Shown here one piece after another: positions 1 through 8,705 of a stretch of DNA of 64,000 bases. The notes under the pieces are model-generated. The model did no database searches and had not been told where the DNA came from. It worked only from the letters and a program-made list of their open reading frames with translations. The translations under genes and the position numbers were made by a program. Numbering within the stretch: position 1 is the stretch's first letter; each line of letters begins with the position of its first letter. The DNA is from JAABTH01 sp964390725 (lineage in GTDB: Bacteria > Bacillota > Dethiobacteria > DTU022): contig CAYMIW010000011.1 of NCBI GenBank assembly GCA_964390725.1, positions 1 to 64,000 on the forward strand, written 5' to 3'.

Positions 1-55
1 AAGTATCGGCTTGAAATCCAAGCCTCGTTGTACCCACTAAACCGGGGCAACTCCA
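1..55. mobile_element. Terminal end of an IS3-like insertion sequence (partial)
   Basis: Read on the minus strand, the tract begins TGGAGTTGCCCCGGTTTAG, closely resembling the terminal repeats of the complete IS at 4569-5857 (GACCTTGCCCCG and GACCTTACCCCGG). It starts exactly where the GGDEF reading frame at 56 stops making sense: conserved NDAFDH is followed by unrelated residues. I infer the end of a second, different IS3-family copy whose body lies outside the window. Only 55 bases are visible. Confidence 0.5.
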
Positions 56-1065
56 GTGATCAAAGGCGTCATTTACCAGCTTCAGGTTATCCAGATCGGC
101 AGAAACAACTGCTACCGGGTATTCCCTTGAACTTTCCAAACGTTTTAGTTCGTTCATGAAATAGTGTCTGTTATTAAGTCCGGTTAACTGATCATGGAAG
201 CTTAAGTTGATTAATTCTGCTTCGTATTGCTTGCTTTTTGTAATATCACGTATCACGATCATGGTGCCCAGATTTCTTCCGCCCGGGCTTGCGCTAACTA
301 CTTTCCCTTCCGTATCCAAAACTATAACCGGATCAGGATTGTTTTCAAATAACAGTTCGAGCGCAATTGGGGTAACTTCTATAAGCCTGCTTGTAAATAC
401 ACCCAGGGCTAAAATAAAACCGGTTAGCATGAAGGCAAGAGAGGTTAGTTCGACATATCCGTAAGGCAGAGAATCTGTTACATCTAAAAGTTTGCAACGA
501 ATGGAAACATTGAACCCAGGATAAAGTAGCGAAGTTGTGCCCTGTTTTCCTGGGAAACCTTGAAGAACATGCGAATAAATAGCAGCAGACCTAACAGTAG
601 AACGATGTATGAATATATTACGTGCAGCCACCAAAACGGCCCGGACTGGAGCTTCAAGTATGAGTAACCATTTATTAAGTCAACCTCAACCGATGAATAG
701 TAGAGGTATTGAAAGTTATTGGTGGCAACCATCGTAAAGGTAAGTGCTGGTATTAAAAAAAGCAGGGTAATTTTAAGGCGAGTGAGTTGATGGTCATTAC
801 CTTTATAATAAACAGCAAAGTAAAAGTAAAGTGCCGGACTTGTGGCGATACCGACATATTGCAACAGGTTGGCCAGCTTCATATGCGATAGATCTGTTAA
901 GGCAAGTTCCAACCCATAACCAAATGACCAGACTGACAGTGCAGCCAAAAGCAGCGATAACGTCGTAACCGCCTGGTTTTCTCTGCGATTCCAGGCATAA
1001 GCTGCGAGGGTTGCAGTGATTATAGGTGATATGAGATATAGTATCGATAGATGGTTAATAACCAC
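56..1065 (-). pseudogene. Broken diguanylate cyclase (7TM sensor - PAS remnant - GGDEF, truncated)
   Basis: Starting at GTG 1065, the first 193 residues form an N-terminal seven-helix sensor of the 7TM histidine-kinase type, ending at a stop near 484 just after FPFVAN. The continuation (LLDVTDSLPYGYVELTSLAF, then a PAS and the GGDEF start SFHDQLTGLNNR and DLDNLKLVNDAF) is in another frame; a single missing base around 486-490 explains the break. The PAS jumps from VIVLDTEGKVVSA straight to GRNLGTMIVIRDIT, which looks like an internal deletion. The GGDEF domain is cut at 55/56 by an IS-like end, before the GGDEF signature itself. It follows the HD-GYP gene by about 50 bases, so synthesis and breakdown of c-di-GMP were probably one operon. 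As it stands it cannot make an active cyclase. Confidence 0.8.
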
Positions 1066-1116
1066 TTTTACACCCTTTATAAAGTAGTAATTTAGTTTGC
1101 AGGTATTATATCACTA

Positions 1117-3330
1117 TTATTCTTTTTGGATATACTCCAAGAAAACTTCAACCACCTGAGGGTCGAAGTGTTTGCCGCTTTCTTCACGAATATATTTTAC
1201 TGCTTCTTCCTCGTTCCATGCTTTACGGTAAGGGCGCTCGCTAGTCAGGGCATCGTAAACATCAACTACGGCAAAGATACGAGCCGGCAGGGGTATCTCT
1301 TTACCTTTAAGACCTCTTGGGTAGCCTGTGCCGTTCCACTTTTCATGATGACAGTAGGGAATGTCCAGGGCCGGCCGTAAATAATCAATCCTGGAAAGCA
1401 TTTCATGGGCGTGGGAAGGATGCCTTCGCATAACTACCCATTCTTCATCAGTTAATGGACCCGGTTTCAACAAGATCGAATCCGGCACGCCCATTTTGCC
1501 GATATCATGCAGCAGGGCCCCGCGCTTGACATGAACCAGCTCTTCATCCTTGATCCCCATTTTACGGGCAATAAGCAGGGTTAATTTTGTAACCCTTTGG
1601 CTATGATCTTCGGTTTCTTCATCTTTTAAATCGAGCGCATATGCCCAGCCTTCAATAGTAGCGTCATAGGCCTGCAAAAGATCCAGGTTGGCGTTTTCCA
1701 TATTCTGAAAGAGTTCCGCGTTATCGATCGCTATCGCTGTCTGGCCGGCCAGTGCCTGCAAAAATTCGAACCATTCTTCATCCAGTTCCTGCACATTACG
1801 ATGATAAACCTCCATAACTCCCTGGATGCGGCCTTTGGCAACAAGCGGTACCGCGTAGTAGGTAGCAAAATGCTCCCTTTCCAAAAGCGGACCCTGAACC
1901 GGGTCGCTATCTGCTTTACCCAGATCATTTATATGCAGCGCTTTACGCTCTTTGACAACTTTTCCGGCAAAACCTTCACCCGGCTGAAATACAATTGAGG
2001 GAAACTTTTCACCGTAAAATCCGCGTCCTGCTTCATAACGCAGGGTAGCGGTGTTCTTTTCCAGGAGCAGAATAGCAGCGGCATCGAGCTTAAGCAGGGT
2101 AATAACTTCATTTAAAATTACATTGAAGGTAAGATTTAGATCCAGGCTGCCGGCGATAGCCAAATCTATATTGCGCAGCCCTTGCAGCTGCTTCAAGCGG
2201 GTTTGCGCACTTTCAAAAAGAGACTGACGGCGTAGGGCGTTTCCGGCTATTTCACCAATAGCAGAAAGCAGATCAACTTTTTCTTTTGTAAAGGGTCGAT
2301 CAGCATTTTCAAGGCGTCTTGATACTTCCAGCACACCTATAGTTTCCGTTTCTGTCTTAAGCGGGACCAGGACCATTGGCCCGGTCAATTCAGCCTGGTT
2401 AAGAAAGTGCAGCTCTTTATCTTCAGAACTGTAATCGGCGGTAATAAACGGTTCTTCAGATTGCAGCACCAGGCTGCACAGGCCTTCGGTGACCGGGAAT
2501 TTGTAACCGGTATAGTTAACCCATAACCCGTCGGCTTCGACTATTGTGAAATGCTTGTGATCAGAGGTTAAAAGCATAATAGTGCCATCATCTGCCTGGA
2601 GCAGGTGCACTGCTTCTTTTAACACCACACTCAGCAGCTCCTTGCTGGTTTTTGCGGTTCGCATTAAAGTGGAAAGACTGTAAAGTGAACTTAAAGCATT
2701 TCGCTGTGAGCGAACATTTTCTTCGATCTTTTTGCGATCCGTAATATCGTGCAAAATATGGACGATATGCTGCAGATCGCCGCTTTCATCAAATACCGGG
2801 TCTACACTGACGATATACCAGCGATCGTTTAGCTGCAGCTCAGATTCTTTTCGCTCAAACAGTTTATCTTGCTGCGGCAAAGGGCAATCGTGAAAAATGC
2901 TGTCTCCGTGCAGTACTTCACAGCAATTGCGACCGATTGCTTCTTCTGGCTCCATTTCCACCATTTCCGCCATGGCCCGATTAACCCGTAAGATGGTTTT
3001 TTTTGTATCAACCAGACAGATAGAATCACCACTGGCATCAAAGGTTTGCTGCCAGTGCCCGGCGGCCAATTTTTCTGCCTCTTCTGCTTTCCTGCGTTCT
3101 TCCATTTCAGCAGTAAGCTGCTTCATCTGACCCTTTAACAGGAAATAGAGAAGGGTGGCAGTAACAATAACATAGCCCCACCCTTTATAGGTTTGAAAGA
3201 ATAGGGACAATTCCGAATCGTTAACATATAGCAGCAGCAAGCGGTCGGAAATATATATATAGATCGAAGCAATGACCAGGTATAGTAGAGCAGTACGGCG
3301 GGGAATTACAGAAGGCGCTTTCTCGAGCAT
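1117..3330 (-). CDS. Membrane PAS-GAF-GAF-HD-GYP cyclic-di-GMP phosphodiesterase
   Basis: About 737 residues. Two N-terminal membrane helices (about 13-35 and 50-66) are followed by a PAS domain (about 95-200), two GAF domains (about 225-375 and 395-545) and a C-terminal HD-GYP domain. The metal-binding HDIGK motif lies near residue 608 and GTGYPRGL near 670, both intact, so hydrolysis of c-di-GMP is expected. Start: ATG at 3330 has GGAG nine bases upstream; an in-frame GTG at 3336 is too close to that site. The partner downstream on the same strand is the broken GGDEF gene, leaving this enzyme as the only intact c-di-GMP turnover gene in the window, which also carries three c-di-GMP riboswitches. 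Confidence 0.93.
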   Translation of the reverse strand: MLEKAPSVIPRRTALLYLVIASIYIYISDRLLLLYVNDSELSLFFQTYKGWGYVIVTATLLYFLLKGQMKQLTAEMEERRKAEEAEKLAAGHWQQTFDASGDSICLVDTKKTILRVNRAMAEMVEMEPEEAIGRNCCEVLHGDSIFHDCPLPQQDKLFERKESELQLNDRWYIVSVDPVFDESGDLQHIVHILHDITDRKKIEENVRSQRNALSSLYSLSTLMRTAKTSKELLSVVLKEAVHLLQADDGTIMLLTSDHKHFTIVEADGLWVNYTGYKFPVTEGLCSLVLQSEEPFITADYSSEDKELHFLNQAELTGPMVLVPLKTETETIGVLEVSRRLENADRPFTKEKVDLLSAIGEIAGNALRRQSLFESAQTRLKQLQGLRNIDLAIAGSLDLNLTFNVILNEVITLLKLDAAAILLLEKNTATLRYEAGRGFYGEKFPSIVFQPGEGFAGKVVKERKALHINDLGKADSDPVQGPLLEREHFATYYAVPLVAKGRIQGVMEVYHRNVQELDEEWFEFLQALAGQTAIAIDNAELFQNMENANLDLLQAYDATIEGWAYALDLKDEETEDHSQRVTKLTLLIARKMGIKDEELVHVKRGALLHDIGKMGVPDSILLKPGPLTDEEWVVMRRHPSHAHEMLSRIDYLRPALDIPYCHHEKWNGTGYPRGLKGKEIPLPARIFAVVDVYDALTSERPYRKAWNEEEAVKYIREESGKHFDPQVVEVFLEYIQKE

Positions 3331-3336
3331 TAGCAC

Positions 3337-3840
3337 AATCTCCTTTTGAACTGCCGCGTTTAACCTGAAAGCCAGAACAATTCAAAAGAAAATATGCAAA
3401 GGTCAGCCGGTGTTTACGAAGCCTTTAAACACTTTGCGCTGCTGGCATTAGGCAGACAGTTTGTAATTTTCTTGCTAAAAGTATATTGTAAAGATATCAT
3501 TTAGGCAGGTATTATTCAAGGGGGGTTAAACGAACAGCATGCAGGGCGAACTTGTTAAGTTATCTATAGTTTAATTTAACAGCCCAAATCAGGTATTGAA
3601 CCATGCTGATTTTCCTTTAATATAAGCCATTTACTATTCCCATATCTGTAAAATAATTATCGAATGTTATTTTTAACAGTGCCTACAGTGTGCTTAACTT
3701 AATGCAAAGTGCCTTGGGCGTAGTAGCTGAAATGGGCCTCTAAATCTTTGAAATAACACAGGAATTGGCTTCGCGTTTTGTCAACAATAGAAGATCAGAA
3801 ACATTTCACAATATTTCTTAATTAAAGCAAGCTTATTTAC
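3337..3840. other. Divergent intergenic region between HD-GYP and TetR genes
   Basis: About 500 bases without a convincing gene. On the minus strand a possible promoter for the HD-GYP gene is TTGAAT (3514-3519), 17 bases, TATCTT (3491-3496). That would give a leader of about 150 nucleotides. No RNA gene or repeat was recognised. Confidence 0.4.
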
Positions 3841-3869
3841 TTGACAATATACAATGTTCAAATTATACT
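3841..3869 (+). promoter_or_regulatory. Sigma-A-type promoter of the tetR gene
   Basis: Perfect TTGACA (3841-3846), 17-base spacer, TATACT (3864-3869). It places the transcript start near 3876, so the TetR protein cannot begin at the in-frame TTG at 3841, which is the -35 box itself. Confidence 0.85.
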
Positions 3870-3877
3870 TATAACAC

Positions 3878-3895
3878 ATACCAACTGGTCGGTAT
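3878..3895. promoter_or_regulatory. TetR operator site 1 (autoregulation)
   Basis: ATACCAACTGGTCGGTAT is an 18-base inverted repeat with one mismatched pair and an unpaired centre, directly at the predicted transcript start. Its complement, ATACCGACCAGTTGGTAT, matches the site at 4535-4552 (ATACCGACCAGTCCCTAT) at 15 of 18 positions. Two related sites flanking one TetR gene strongly suggest its binding sites. Confidence 0.75.
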
Positions 3896-3903
3896 TCTTG
3901 GAG

Positions 3904-4494
3904 GTGGTAACTATCAAAGCTTCCTATGATTTAAAACAAACAATTTTGGACACTGCTATCAACATACTTCATGAAAAAAGTTATCACAAAACATCTGTAG
4001 ATGAAATTGTCAAAGAAGCAGGCACAACAAAGGGTGGATTCTATTATTACTTTCAAAACAAAGAGGATCTTCTATATCAAATCCATGAAAAGTTTATGGA
4101 AAATGAGCTAAATTATGCTATGGAGGTTTATCATAAAAAAGAATTGTCAACCGAAACAAAATTGAGAATGATAATAAGTGATTTAATTAAAAGTATAAAT
4201 GACCACAGATCTTATGTGGTCATTTTTTTTAGAGAAAGGCATAATCTCACAAGTGATCACCTAGAAAAAATTGTGAAAAAACGTGATCATTATTTCAATA
4301 TTGTAAAGGATTTGATTGGCCAGGGCATTAAAGAAGGGCGGTTTAGAAAAGATTTGGACTCAGCAGTAATTGCACTCGGCCTGTTTGGCATGTGCGACTG
4401 GACATATCAATGGTACAGGGAAGATGGGAAGTATTCAACTGACGATGTGGCAAAAATGTTCACAGAAATTTTTTTTAACGGTATTTTAAAGTAA
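3904..4494 (+). CDS. TetR/AcrR-family transcriptional regulator
   Basis: About 196 residues. The N-terminal helix-turn-helix is typical: ILDTAINILHEKSYHKTSVD, then EIVKEAGTTKGGFYYYF. The rest is a ligand-binding helical domain. It most likely represses itself and the short-chain fatty acid/CoA-transferase operon that starts at 5951, since related operators occur in both promoters. The start is unclear: the GGAGG at 3900-3904 is spaced ideally for ATC at 3913 (giving IKASYDLKQ, like other family N-termini), while the canonical codons TTG 3898 and GTG 3904 lack a well-placed site. Either a rare ATC start is used or the original ATG was mutated. The gene is AT-rich compared with most of the window, as is the following operon. 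Confidence 0.9.
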   Translation: MVTIKASYDLKQTILDTAINILHEKSYHKTSVDEIVKEAGTTKGGFYYYFQNKEDLLYQIHEKFMENELNYAMEVYHKKELSTETKLRMIISDLIKSINDHRSYVVIFFRERHNLTSDHLEKIVKKRDHYFNIVKDLIGQGIKEGRFRKDLDSAVIALGLFGMCDWTYQWYREDGKYSTDDVAKMFTEIFFNGILK

Positions 4495-4526
4495 GTCTTT
4501 TTGTTATATTATATATTTTTTTATTC

Positions 4527-4560
4527 TTGCAAACATACCGACCAGTCCCTATGTTTGCAA
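4527..4560 (+). promoter_or_regulatory. Promoter with embedded TetR operator, cut off from its operon by an IS
   Basis: TTGCAA (4527-4532), 17 bases, TATGTT (4550-4555). The spacer holds ATACCGACCAGTCCCTAT (4535-4552), the second TetR site. The ends TTGCAAACATA and TATGTTTGCAA form a perfect 11-base inverted repeat around it. The IS begins at 4569, about where transcription should start, so this promoter is now separated by 1.3 kb from the genes at 5951 onward. Confidence 0.75.
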
Positions 4561-4636
4561 TGTTTAGGTGACCTTGCCCCGTTAGAATAGACACGGTAAA
4601 TGGCAAGATATCAAACGATTACTTAGATTATTAAAG

Positions 4637-5461
4637 CTATGCTGCTCTTTGAAAACATAACTCAAACTCTACCGGTGACATATAGTTCAGTGCTGAATGC
4701 AGCCTGATGCGATTGTAGAACACTTCTATGTATTCAAATATCGCCAGGCGGGCTTCAGCCCTGGTTCTGAAACGGCGACCATGAATCAGCTCTCGTTTCA
4801 ATGTGCCAAAAAACGATTCAATGCAGGCGTTGTCGTAACAGTTGCCTTTCCTGCTCATACTGGGCTTGATACTGTAATCTCTAAGGGCCTGCTGGTAATC
4901 ATAACTGGCATACTGCTTACCCTGATCTGAATGGTGGATTAGACCACCAGGCGGCCTTTTGCGGTTCACAGCCTGCTTTAATGCAGTTAGAACCAGTTTG
5001 CGGGTCATGGTGCTATCCATTGCCCATCCTACTACTTCACGGTTAAAAAGGTCAATGATGGCGGCCAGGTAAAGCCAGCCTTCATCGGTAGGAATATAAG
5101 TGATATCAGCCAGCCAGATCTGATTCGGCCAGGCAGCATGGAACTTCTGCTTTAAAATATTTTCAGCAACCGGAAAAGAATGTTTTGAGTCAGTGGTTGC
5201 TTTAAACTTGCGCTTTGTTTTGGCAACTATGCCATGCTTACTCATCAGTCTTGCTACTCGGTTCCTGCTGCAAAGTATGCCTTCTTTTTGTAGCTGTTCG
5301 GTAATGCGCGGGTAACCGTAATTATTGCGCGATTTCTTGTAAACCCTTCTGATTTCTTTTAATAGCTTCTTGTTTGCGCTTTTCCGTGCACTGTCCGGTC
5401 TGCTGATCCAGGCATAATAACCGCTTCTTGATACTTTAAAGACCTGGCACATCTTCTTCAC
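4637..5461 (-). CDS. IS3-family transposase OrfB (DDE integrase core)
   Basis: 274 residues from GTG 5461. N-terminal HTH_21-like segment (SRSGYYAW), then an rve integrase core. The catalytic triad is visible: D in LADITYIPT, D in HHSDQGKQY and E in NACIESFFG about 35 residues later. The protein is normally made as an OrfAB fusion. The OrfB frame is open upstream of the GTG back through the orfA end (QAPEVIYSFIFEHRFEFR) to the slippery site at 5533-5539, which supports frameshift expression rather than independent initiation. Confidence 0.93.
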   Translation of the reverse strand: MKKMCQVFKVSRSGYYAWISRPDSARKSANKKLLKEIRRVYKKSRNNYGYPRITEQLQKEGILCSRNRVARLMSKHGIVAKTKRKFKATTDSKHSFPVAENILKQKFHAAWPNQIWLADITYIPTDEGWLYLAAIIDLFNREVVGWAMDSTMTRKLVLTALKQAVNRKRPPGGLIHHSDQGKQYASYDYQQALRDYSIKPSMSRKGNCYDNACIESFFGTLKRELIHGRRFRTRAEARLAIFEYIEVFYNRIRLHSALNYMSPVEFELCFQRAA

Positions 5462-5499
5462 CCGAAATTCGAAGCGGTGCTCGAAGATGAAACTATAGA

Positions 5500-5790
5500 T
5501 TACTTCTGGTGCTTGGCGAAGTATGCCGTGGCCTTTTTTAAGATTTCGTTTTCCTCCTCTAAATCGGCAATTTTACGTTTTAGCCTGCGCATCTCTGCTT
5601 CTTCAGGGCTAAGGTTGCCGCTGCCGGGGAATGCATCTTCTTTACGGTCACTGACTTGATTAATCCACTTATAGAGTGTGTTTTCATGAATACCAAGTTC
5701 TTTTGCTACTGCTGTTACTGGTCGTTTCTGATTCACTACCAGGTTTACAGCTTCTAACTTAAAGTCTTTGTCAAAGCTTTTCGGTGCCAT
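5500..5790 (-). CDS. IS3-family transposase OrfA (DNA-binding)
   Basis: 96 residues: a helix-turn-helix (TAVAKELGIHENTLYKWI) followed by a leucine-rich coiled coil (IADLEEENEILKKA). It recognises the IS ends and is the N-terminal part of the OrfAB transposase. ATG 5790 is preceded by GGAGGTATCC on the minus strand, a good ribosome site. It lies 39 bases upstream of the annotated OrfB start, in a different frame. Confidence 0.93.
   Translation of the reverse strand: MAPKSFDKDFKLEAVNLVVNQKRPVTAVAKELGIHENTLYKWINQVSDRKEDAFPGSGNLSPEEAEMRRLKRKIADLEEENEILKKATAYFAKHQK
5533..5539 (-). other. Programmed -1 frameshift heptamer of the IS3 element
   Basis: Minus strand A AAA AAG, within the LKKA codons of orfA, is the classic IS3-family slippery heptamer. 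A -1 slip here joins OrfA to the OrfB frame, which is open from this point onward. Confidence 0.8.
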
Positions 5791-5950
5791 TGATGGATAC
5801 CTCCGCTGATTAGATTATATCAGCCATTCTTAGTGTCCATCAAACCGGGGTAAGGTCTAGGATTTCGAAATGATGAAAATAAAGTTGAAAGGGGGATAGA
5901 AACTTTAATAGTTATTAAGGGGTAAAAAACTATGAAAGGGAGTATATAGA

Positions 5951-7273
5951 ATGAAAGCACTAACTGATTTTATGTCTAGATTGGTCAAGAATTATCTTCC
6001 GGATGCATTTCTTATTGCGCTGTTCTTAACCTTGTTAACTTTAATCCTTGGCATAATTACCACAGAGCATGGTCCACTGGAGATGATAGGTTTTTGGGGA
6101 AATGGTTTTTGGGTCTTCCTTGCCTTTGCCATGCAGATGGCATTAGTCCTCATAACTGGTATAGTGTTGGCTAACACTCCTTTGGTCAGCAAATTCCTAA
6201 GCGCTGTAGGCGCTATAGCCAAAACACCTACCCAGGCTTATATTATGACGTTTCTTGTTTCAGCAATAGCCTACTATATCAACTGGGGACTGGCAGTAGT
6301 CGTAGGAGCCTTGTTTGCCAGGGAAATGGCAAGACGGCTTAAGAATGTAGACTTTCCTTTTCTTATTGCTTCAGCTTATTCAGCCACGGTAATATGGCAT
6401 GTTGGCTTATCGGGATCAATACCTCTTGCTGTTGCAACAGAAGGACACATAGTGGAAAACTTAATGGGCATTGTGCCAACATCACAAACAATATTTGCAG
6501 CTCCCAACCTTATTATATTAATAGTGCTCGTTATAACTATTCCCATAGTTCTGGCACTGATGTCACCAAAAGAAAGAATTAATGAATTGGCTGCAGATCA
6601 CTTTCCTGAAGACACTGATGATAAAAGCGCAAACATTGACAAAAAAGAAATGACCCCTGCCCAAAGATGGGAAAACAGCCCAATTATTACTGTGCTAGCA
6701 GCACTTGTTGGTTTGACTTATGTCGTTTTACATTTTGCGGGAGGAAATGGGTTGGATCTTAATATTATCAATCTATTGTTTTTAAGCGCAGGTATTTTAA
6801 TGCACAAAACACCCGCTAAATTTATTGCAGCGGCTAAAGACGCTACATCAGTCGTTTCACCCATTATTATCCAATTTCCACTATATGCAGGTATAACAGC
6901 CATGCTTGCTTCTTCCGGAATGGGATCTGCAATTGCTGCATGGTTTGCCAGTATTTCTTCGGGTAACTTCAATTACGTACTAACATATTGGTCAGCAGGA
7001 TTACTTAATATATTTGCACCTTCCGGTGGTGGCCAGTGGGGGCTGCAGGGACCAATTCAGTTAGAAGCAGCCATTAACCTTGGACTTAATCCGGCACGCA
7101 CGGCAATGTCTGTTGCTTGGGGCGATGCATGGACAAATTTAATTCAGCCATTTTGGGCATTACCAATTCTCGCAATAGCAAAGCTTGGTATCCGAGATAT
7201 CATGGGCTATTGTATCGTGCTTGGAGTATGGGTTGGATTAATTACCAGCATCCTAATGTTTATATTATACTAG
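5951..7273 (+). CDS. atoE: Short-chain fatty acid transporter, AtoE family
   Basis: 440 residues, about a dozen hydrophobic segments. It matches the AtoE family throughout, with typical stretches such as NGFWVFLAFAMQMALVLITG, YINWGLAVVVGALFARE, APSGGGQWGLQGPI and AWGDAWTNLIQPFWALP. It imports acetoacetate or short-chain fatty acids across the membrane. ATG 5951 follows AAAGGGAG. It is the first gene of an operon with CoA-transferase and thiolase, so uptake is coupled to activation and cleavage. The IS between it and the TetR-controlled promoter probably alters its expression. Confidence 0.93.
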   Translation: MKALTDFMSRLVKNYLPDAFLIALFLTLLTLILGIITTEHGPLEMIGFWGNGFWVFLAFAMQMALVLITGIVLANTPLVSKFLSAVGAIAKTPTQAYIMTFLVSAIAYYINWGLAVVVGALFAREMARRLKNVDFPFLIASAYSATVIWHVGLSGSIPLAVATEGHIVENLMGIVPTSQTIFAAPNLIILIVLVITIPIVLALMSPKERINELAADHFPEDTDDKSANIDKKEMTPAQRWENSPIITVLAALVGLTYVVLHFAGGNGLDLNIINLLFLSAGILMHKTPAKFIAAAKDATSVVSPIIIQFPLYAGITAMLASSGMGSAIAAWFASISSGNFNYVLTYWSAGLLNIFAPSGGGQWGLQGPIQLEAAINLGLNPARTAMSVAWGDAWTNLIQPFWALPILAIAKLGIRDIMGYCIVLGVWVGLITSILMFILY

Positions 7274-7278
7274 CCTTT

Positions 7279-7320
7279 AAAATGATTTCCCCAATAATAA
7301 GTTATTGGGGAAATCATTTT
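7279..7320 (+). terminator. Long hairpin between atoE and atoD
   Basis: AAAATGATTTCCCCAATAA and TTATTGGGGAAATCATTTT are perfect 19-base complements separated by four bases, ending in T residues. It may be a partial terminator or an mRNA-processing/stability element, since the downstream genes have the same orientation and function. Confidence 0.75.
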
Positions 7321-7342
7321 TGAACTATGGAGGTCGAACAAG

Positions 7343-8062
7343 ATGGCACAGCCAATAATTGAGGACCGGTTTGGAAAAATTAAGTCGATTGATGATGTGG
7401 CAAATTGTTTTGAAGACGGTTCTACAGTGATGTTTGGTGGTTTTGGTGGAGTAGGATCGCCACCACTGATTATAGAAACTATATTAAAAAAAGGCGTTAA
7501 AGACTTATATTTAATTGGTAATGACGCAGGCTTCCCTTGGATTGGTGTTGGCAAGCTAGTTTCTGCAAATCGTGTAAAAAAATTAATTGCTTCACATATC
7601 GGCTCAAATCCGGTAGCAGGCCAGCTGATGAATGAGGGGAAAATGGAAATTGAGTTTAGCCCACAGGGTATCTTGGTAGAAAGGATAAGGGCTGGCGGCG
7701 TTGGTTTAGGCGGAGTTTTATCAGATATTGGTTTTGGTACTGTTATTGAGGACGGCAAGAAAATAATTACTCTAAATGGGGATAAATACATGCTTGAAAC
7801 ACCTCTACGTGCCGAAATTGGTATAATTAAGGCCCATCAGGCAGATCCATATGGTAACTTAACTTATAAAGCCAGTGCACGAAACACTAACCCTTTAGTT
7901 GCAAAAGCTTGTGATTTAACAATTGTACAGGCAGATGAAATTGTCCCCTTAGGTGAGCTAGATCCAGAATCTGTGATTACCCCGGGGGTGTACGTTGATA
8001 TGATTATTACGGGAAAGGGAGGTGAATGGTTGTGGCCTTGGGAGATAGAGGAAGAGAATTAA
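7343..8062 (+). CDS. atoD: Acetate/acetoacetate CoA-transferase, alpha subunit (AtoD type)
   Basis: 239 residues of the family I CoA-transferase alpha subunit: GSTVMFGGFGGVGSPP near the N-terminus, SHIGSNPVAGQLMNEGKME in the middle, and the terminal TPGVYVDMIITG. Together with the next gene it moves CoA between acyl-CoA and a free acid such as acetoacetate or butyrate. Start ATG 7343 has GGAGG upstream. The last 37 bases overlap the beta subunit gene, a common arrangement for this pair. Confidence 0.93.
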   Translation: MAQPIIEDRFGKIKSIDDVANCFEDGSTVMFGGFGGVGSPPLIIETILKKGVKDLYLIGNDAGFPWIGVGKLVSANRVKKLIASHIGSNPVAGQLMNEGKMEIEFSPQGILVERIRAGGVGLGGVLSDIGFGTVIEDGKKIITLNGDKYMLETPLRAEIGIIKAHQADPYGNLTYKASARNTNPLVAKACDLTIVQADEIVPLGELDPESVITPGVYVDMIITGKGGEWLWPWEIEEEN

Positions 8063-8673
8063 TTGCAAAACGTGCAGCTCAAGAGCTTGTAGATGGTCAA
8101 TTGGTTAACTTAGGAATTGGCATACCAACAGCAGTTGCTGATTACGTGCCACAAGGTGTTAATATCATATTTCATGCAGAAAATGGCATCATTGGTACCG
8201 GGCCAACCCCGCCCAAGGGAAAAGAAGATCCTAATTTATCAAATGCTGGCGGGTTACCAGTTACCCTGCTTCCGGGTGGTGTATACATGGATAGTGCAGA
8301 ATCATTTGCAATTGTCAGAGGTGGCTATCTAGATATATGTATGTTAGGTGCTTTGCAGGTGAGTGAAAGCGGTGATTTAGCAAACTGGATAATCCCCGGT
8401 AAAAGAGTTCCTGGCATGGGTGGAGGTATGGAGTTAGCTGCAAAAGCAAGAAAAGTGGTTGTTCTTACAGAACATGTTGATAAGCGCGGCAACCCAAAAA
8501 TTGTAGAAAAATGTTCACTACCTTTAACCGCGAAAAATGCTGCAAACCTTATCATAACAGACCTGGCAGTAATCGTAGTTAAGAAAGAAGGTTTATTTCT
8601 TAAAGAAGTAATGCCAGGTAGCAGTGTAGAAGAAGTTATTAATAAAACCGAAGCAAAATTTATAAATCATTGA
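8026..8673 (+). CDS. atoA: Acetate/acetoacetate CoA-transferase, beta subunit (AtoA type)
   Basis: 215 residues. Family features: LVNLGIGIPTAVADYVP, then AENGIIGTGPTP holding the catalytic glutamate that forms the CoA thioester, then GGYLDICMLGALQVSE. The start at 8026 (ATG) is in the end of the alpha gene and has AAAGGGAGGTGA just upstream. It acts in an alpha/beta complex with the preceding product. The operon context (AtoE, thiolase) points to acetoacetyl-CoA formation. Confidence 0.93.
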   Translation: MVVALGDRGRELIAKRAAQELVDGQLVNLGIGIPTAVADYVPQGVNIIFHAENGIIGTGPTPPKGKEDPNLSNAGGLPVTLLPGGVYMDSAESFAIVRGGYLDICMLGALQVSESGDLANWIIPGKRVPGMGGGMELAAKARKVVVLTEHVDKRGNPKIVEKCSLPLTAKNAANLIITDLAVIVVKKEGLFLKEVMPGSSVEEVINKTEAKFINH

Positions 8674-8705
8674 TTAGCTTTTAAGAAGGGCTAGGGGGTG
8701 CTAAT

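Larger units (their letters stand above)
4569..5857 (-). mobile_element. IS3-family insertion sequence, complete, with TAGG target duplication
   Basis: About 1.29 kb. Ends are related inverted repeats: GACCTTGCCCCGTTAGAATAG and, from the other side, GACCTTACCCCGGTTTGATGG. TAGG occurs just outside both ends (4565-4568 and 5858-5861), consistent with a 3-4 base target duplication (AGG or TAGG). It carries orfA and orfB on the minus strand, opposite to the operon it interrupts. Both ORFs look intact, so the copy may be active or recently inserted. Confidence 0.9.

Noticed and set aside
3841..3903. N-terminal extension of the TetR gene from TTG 3841
   Set aside because: TTG 3841 is part of a perfect TTGACA -35 box and the transcript begins after it.
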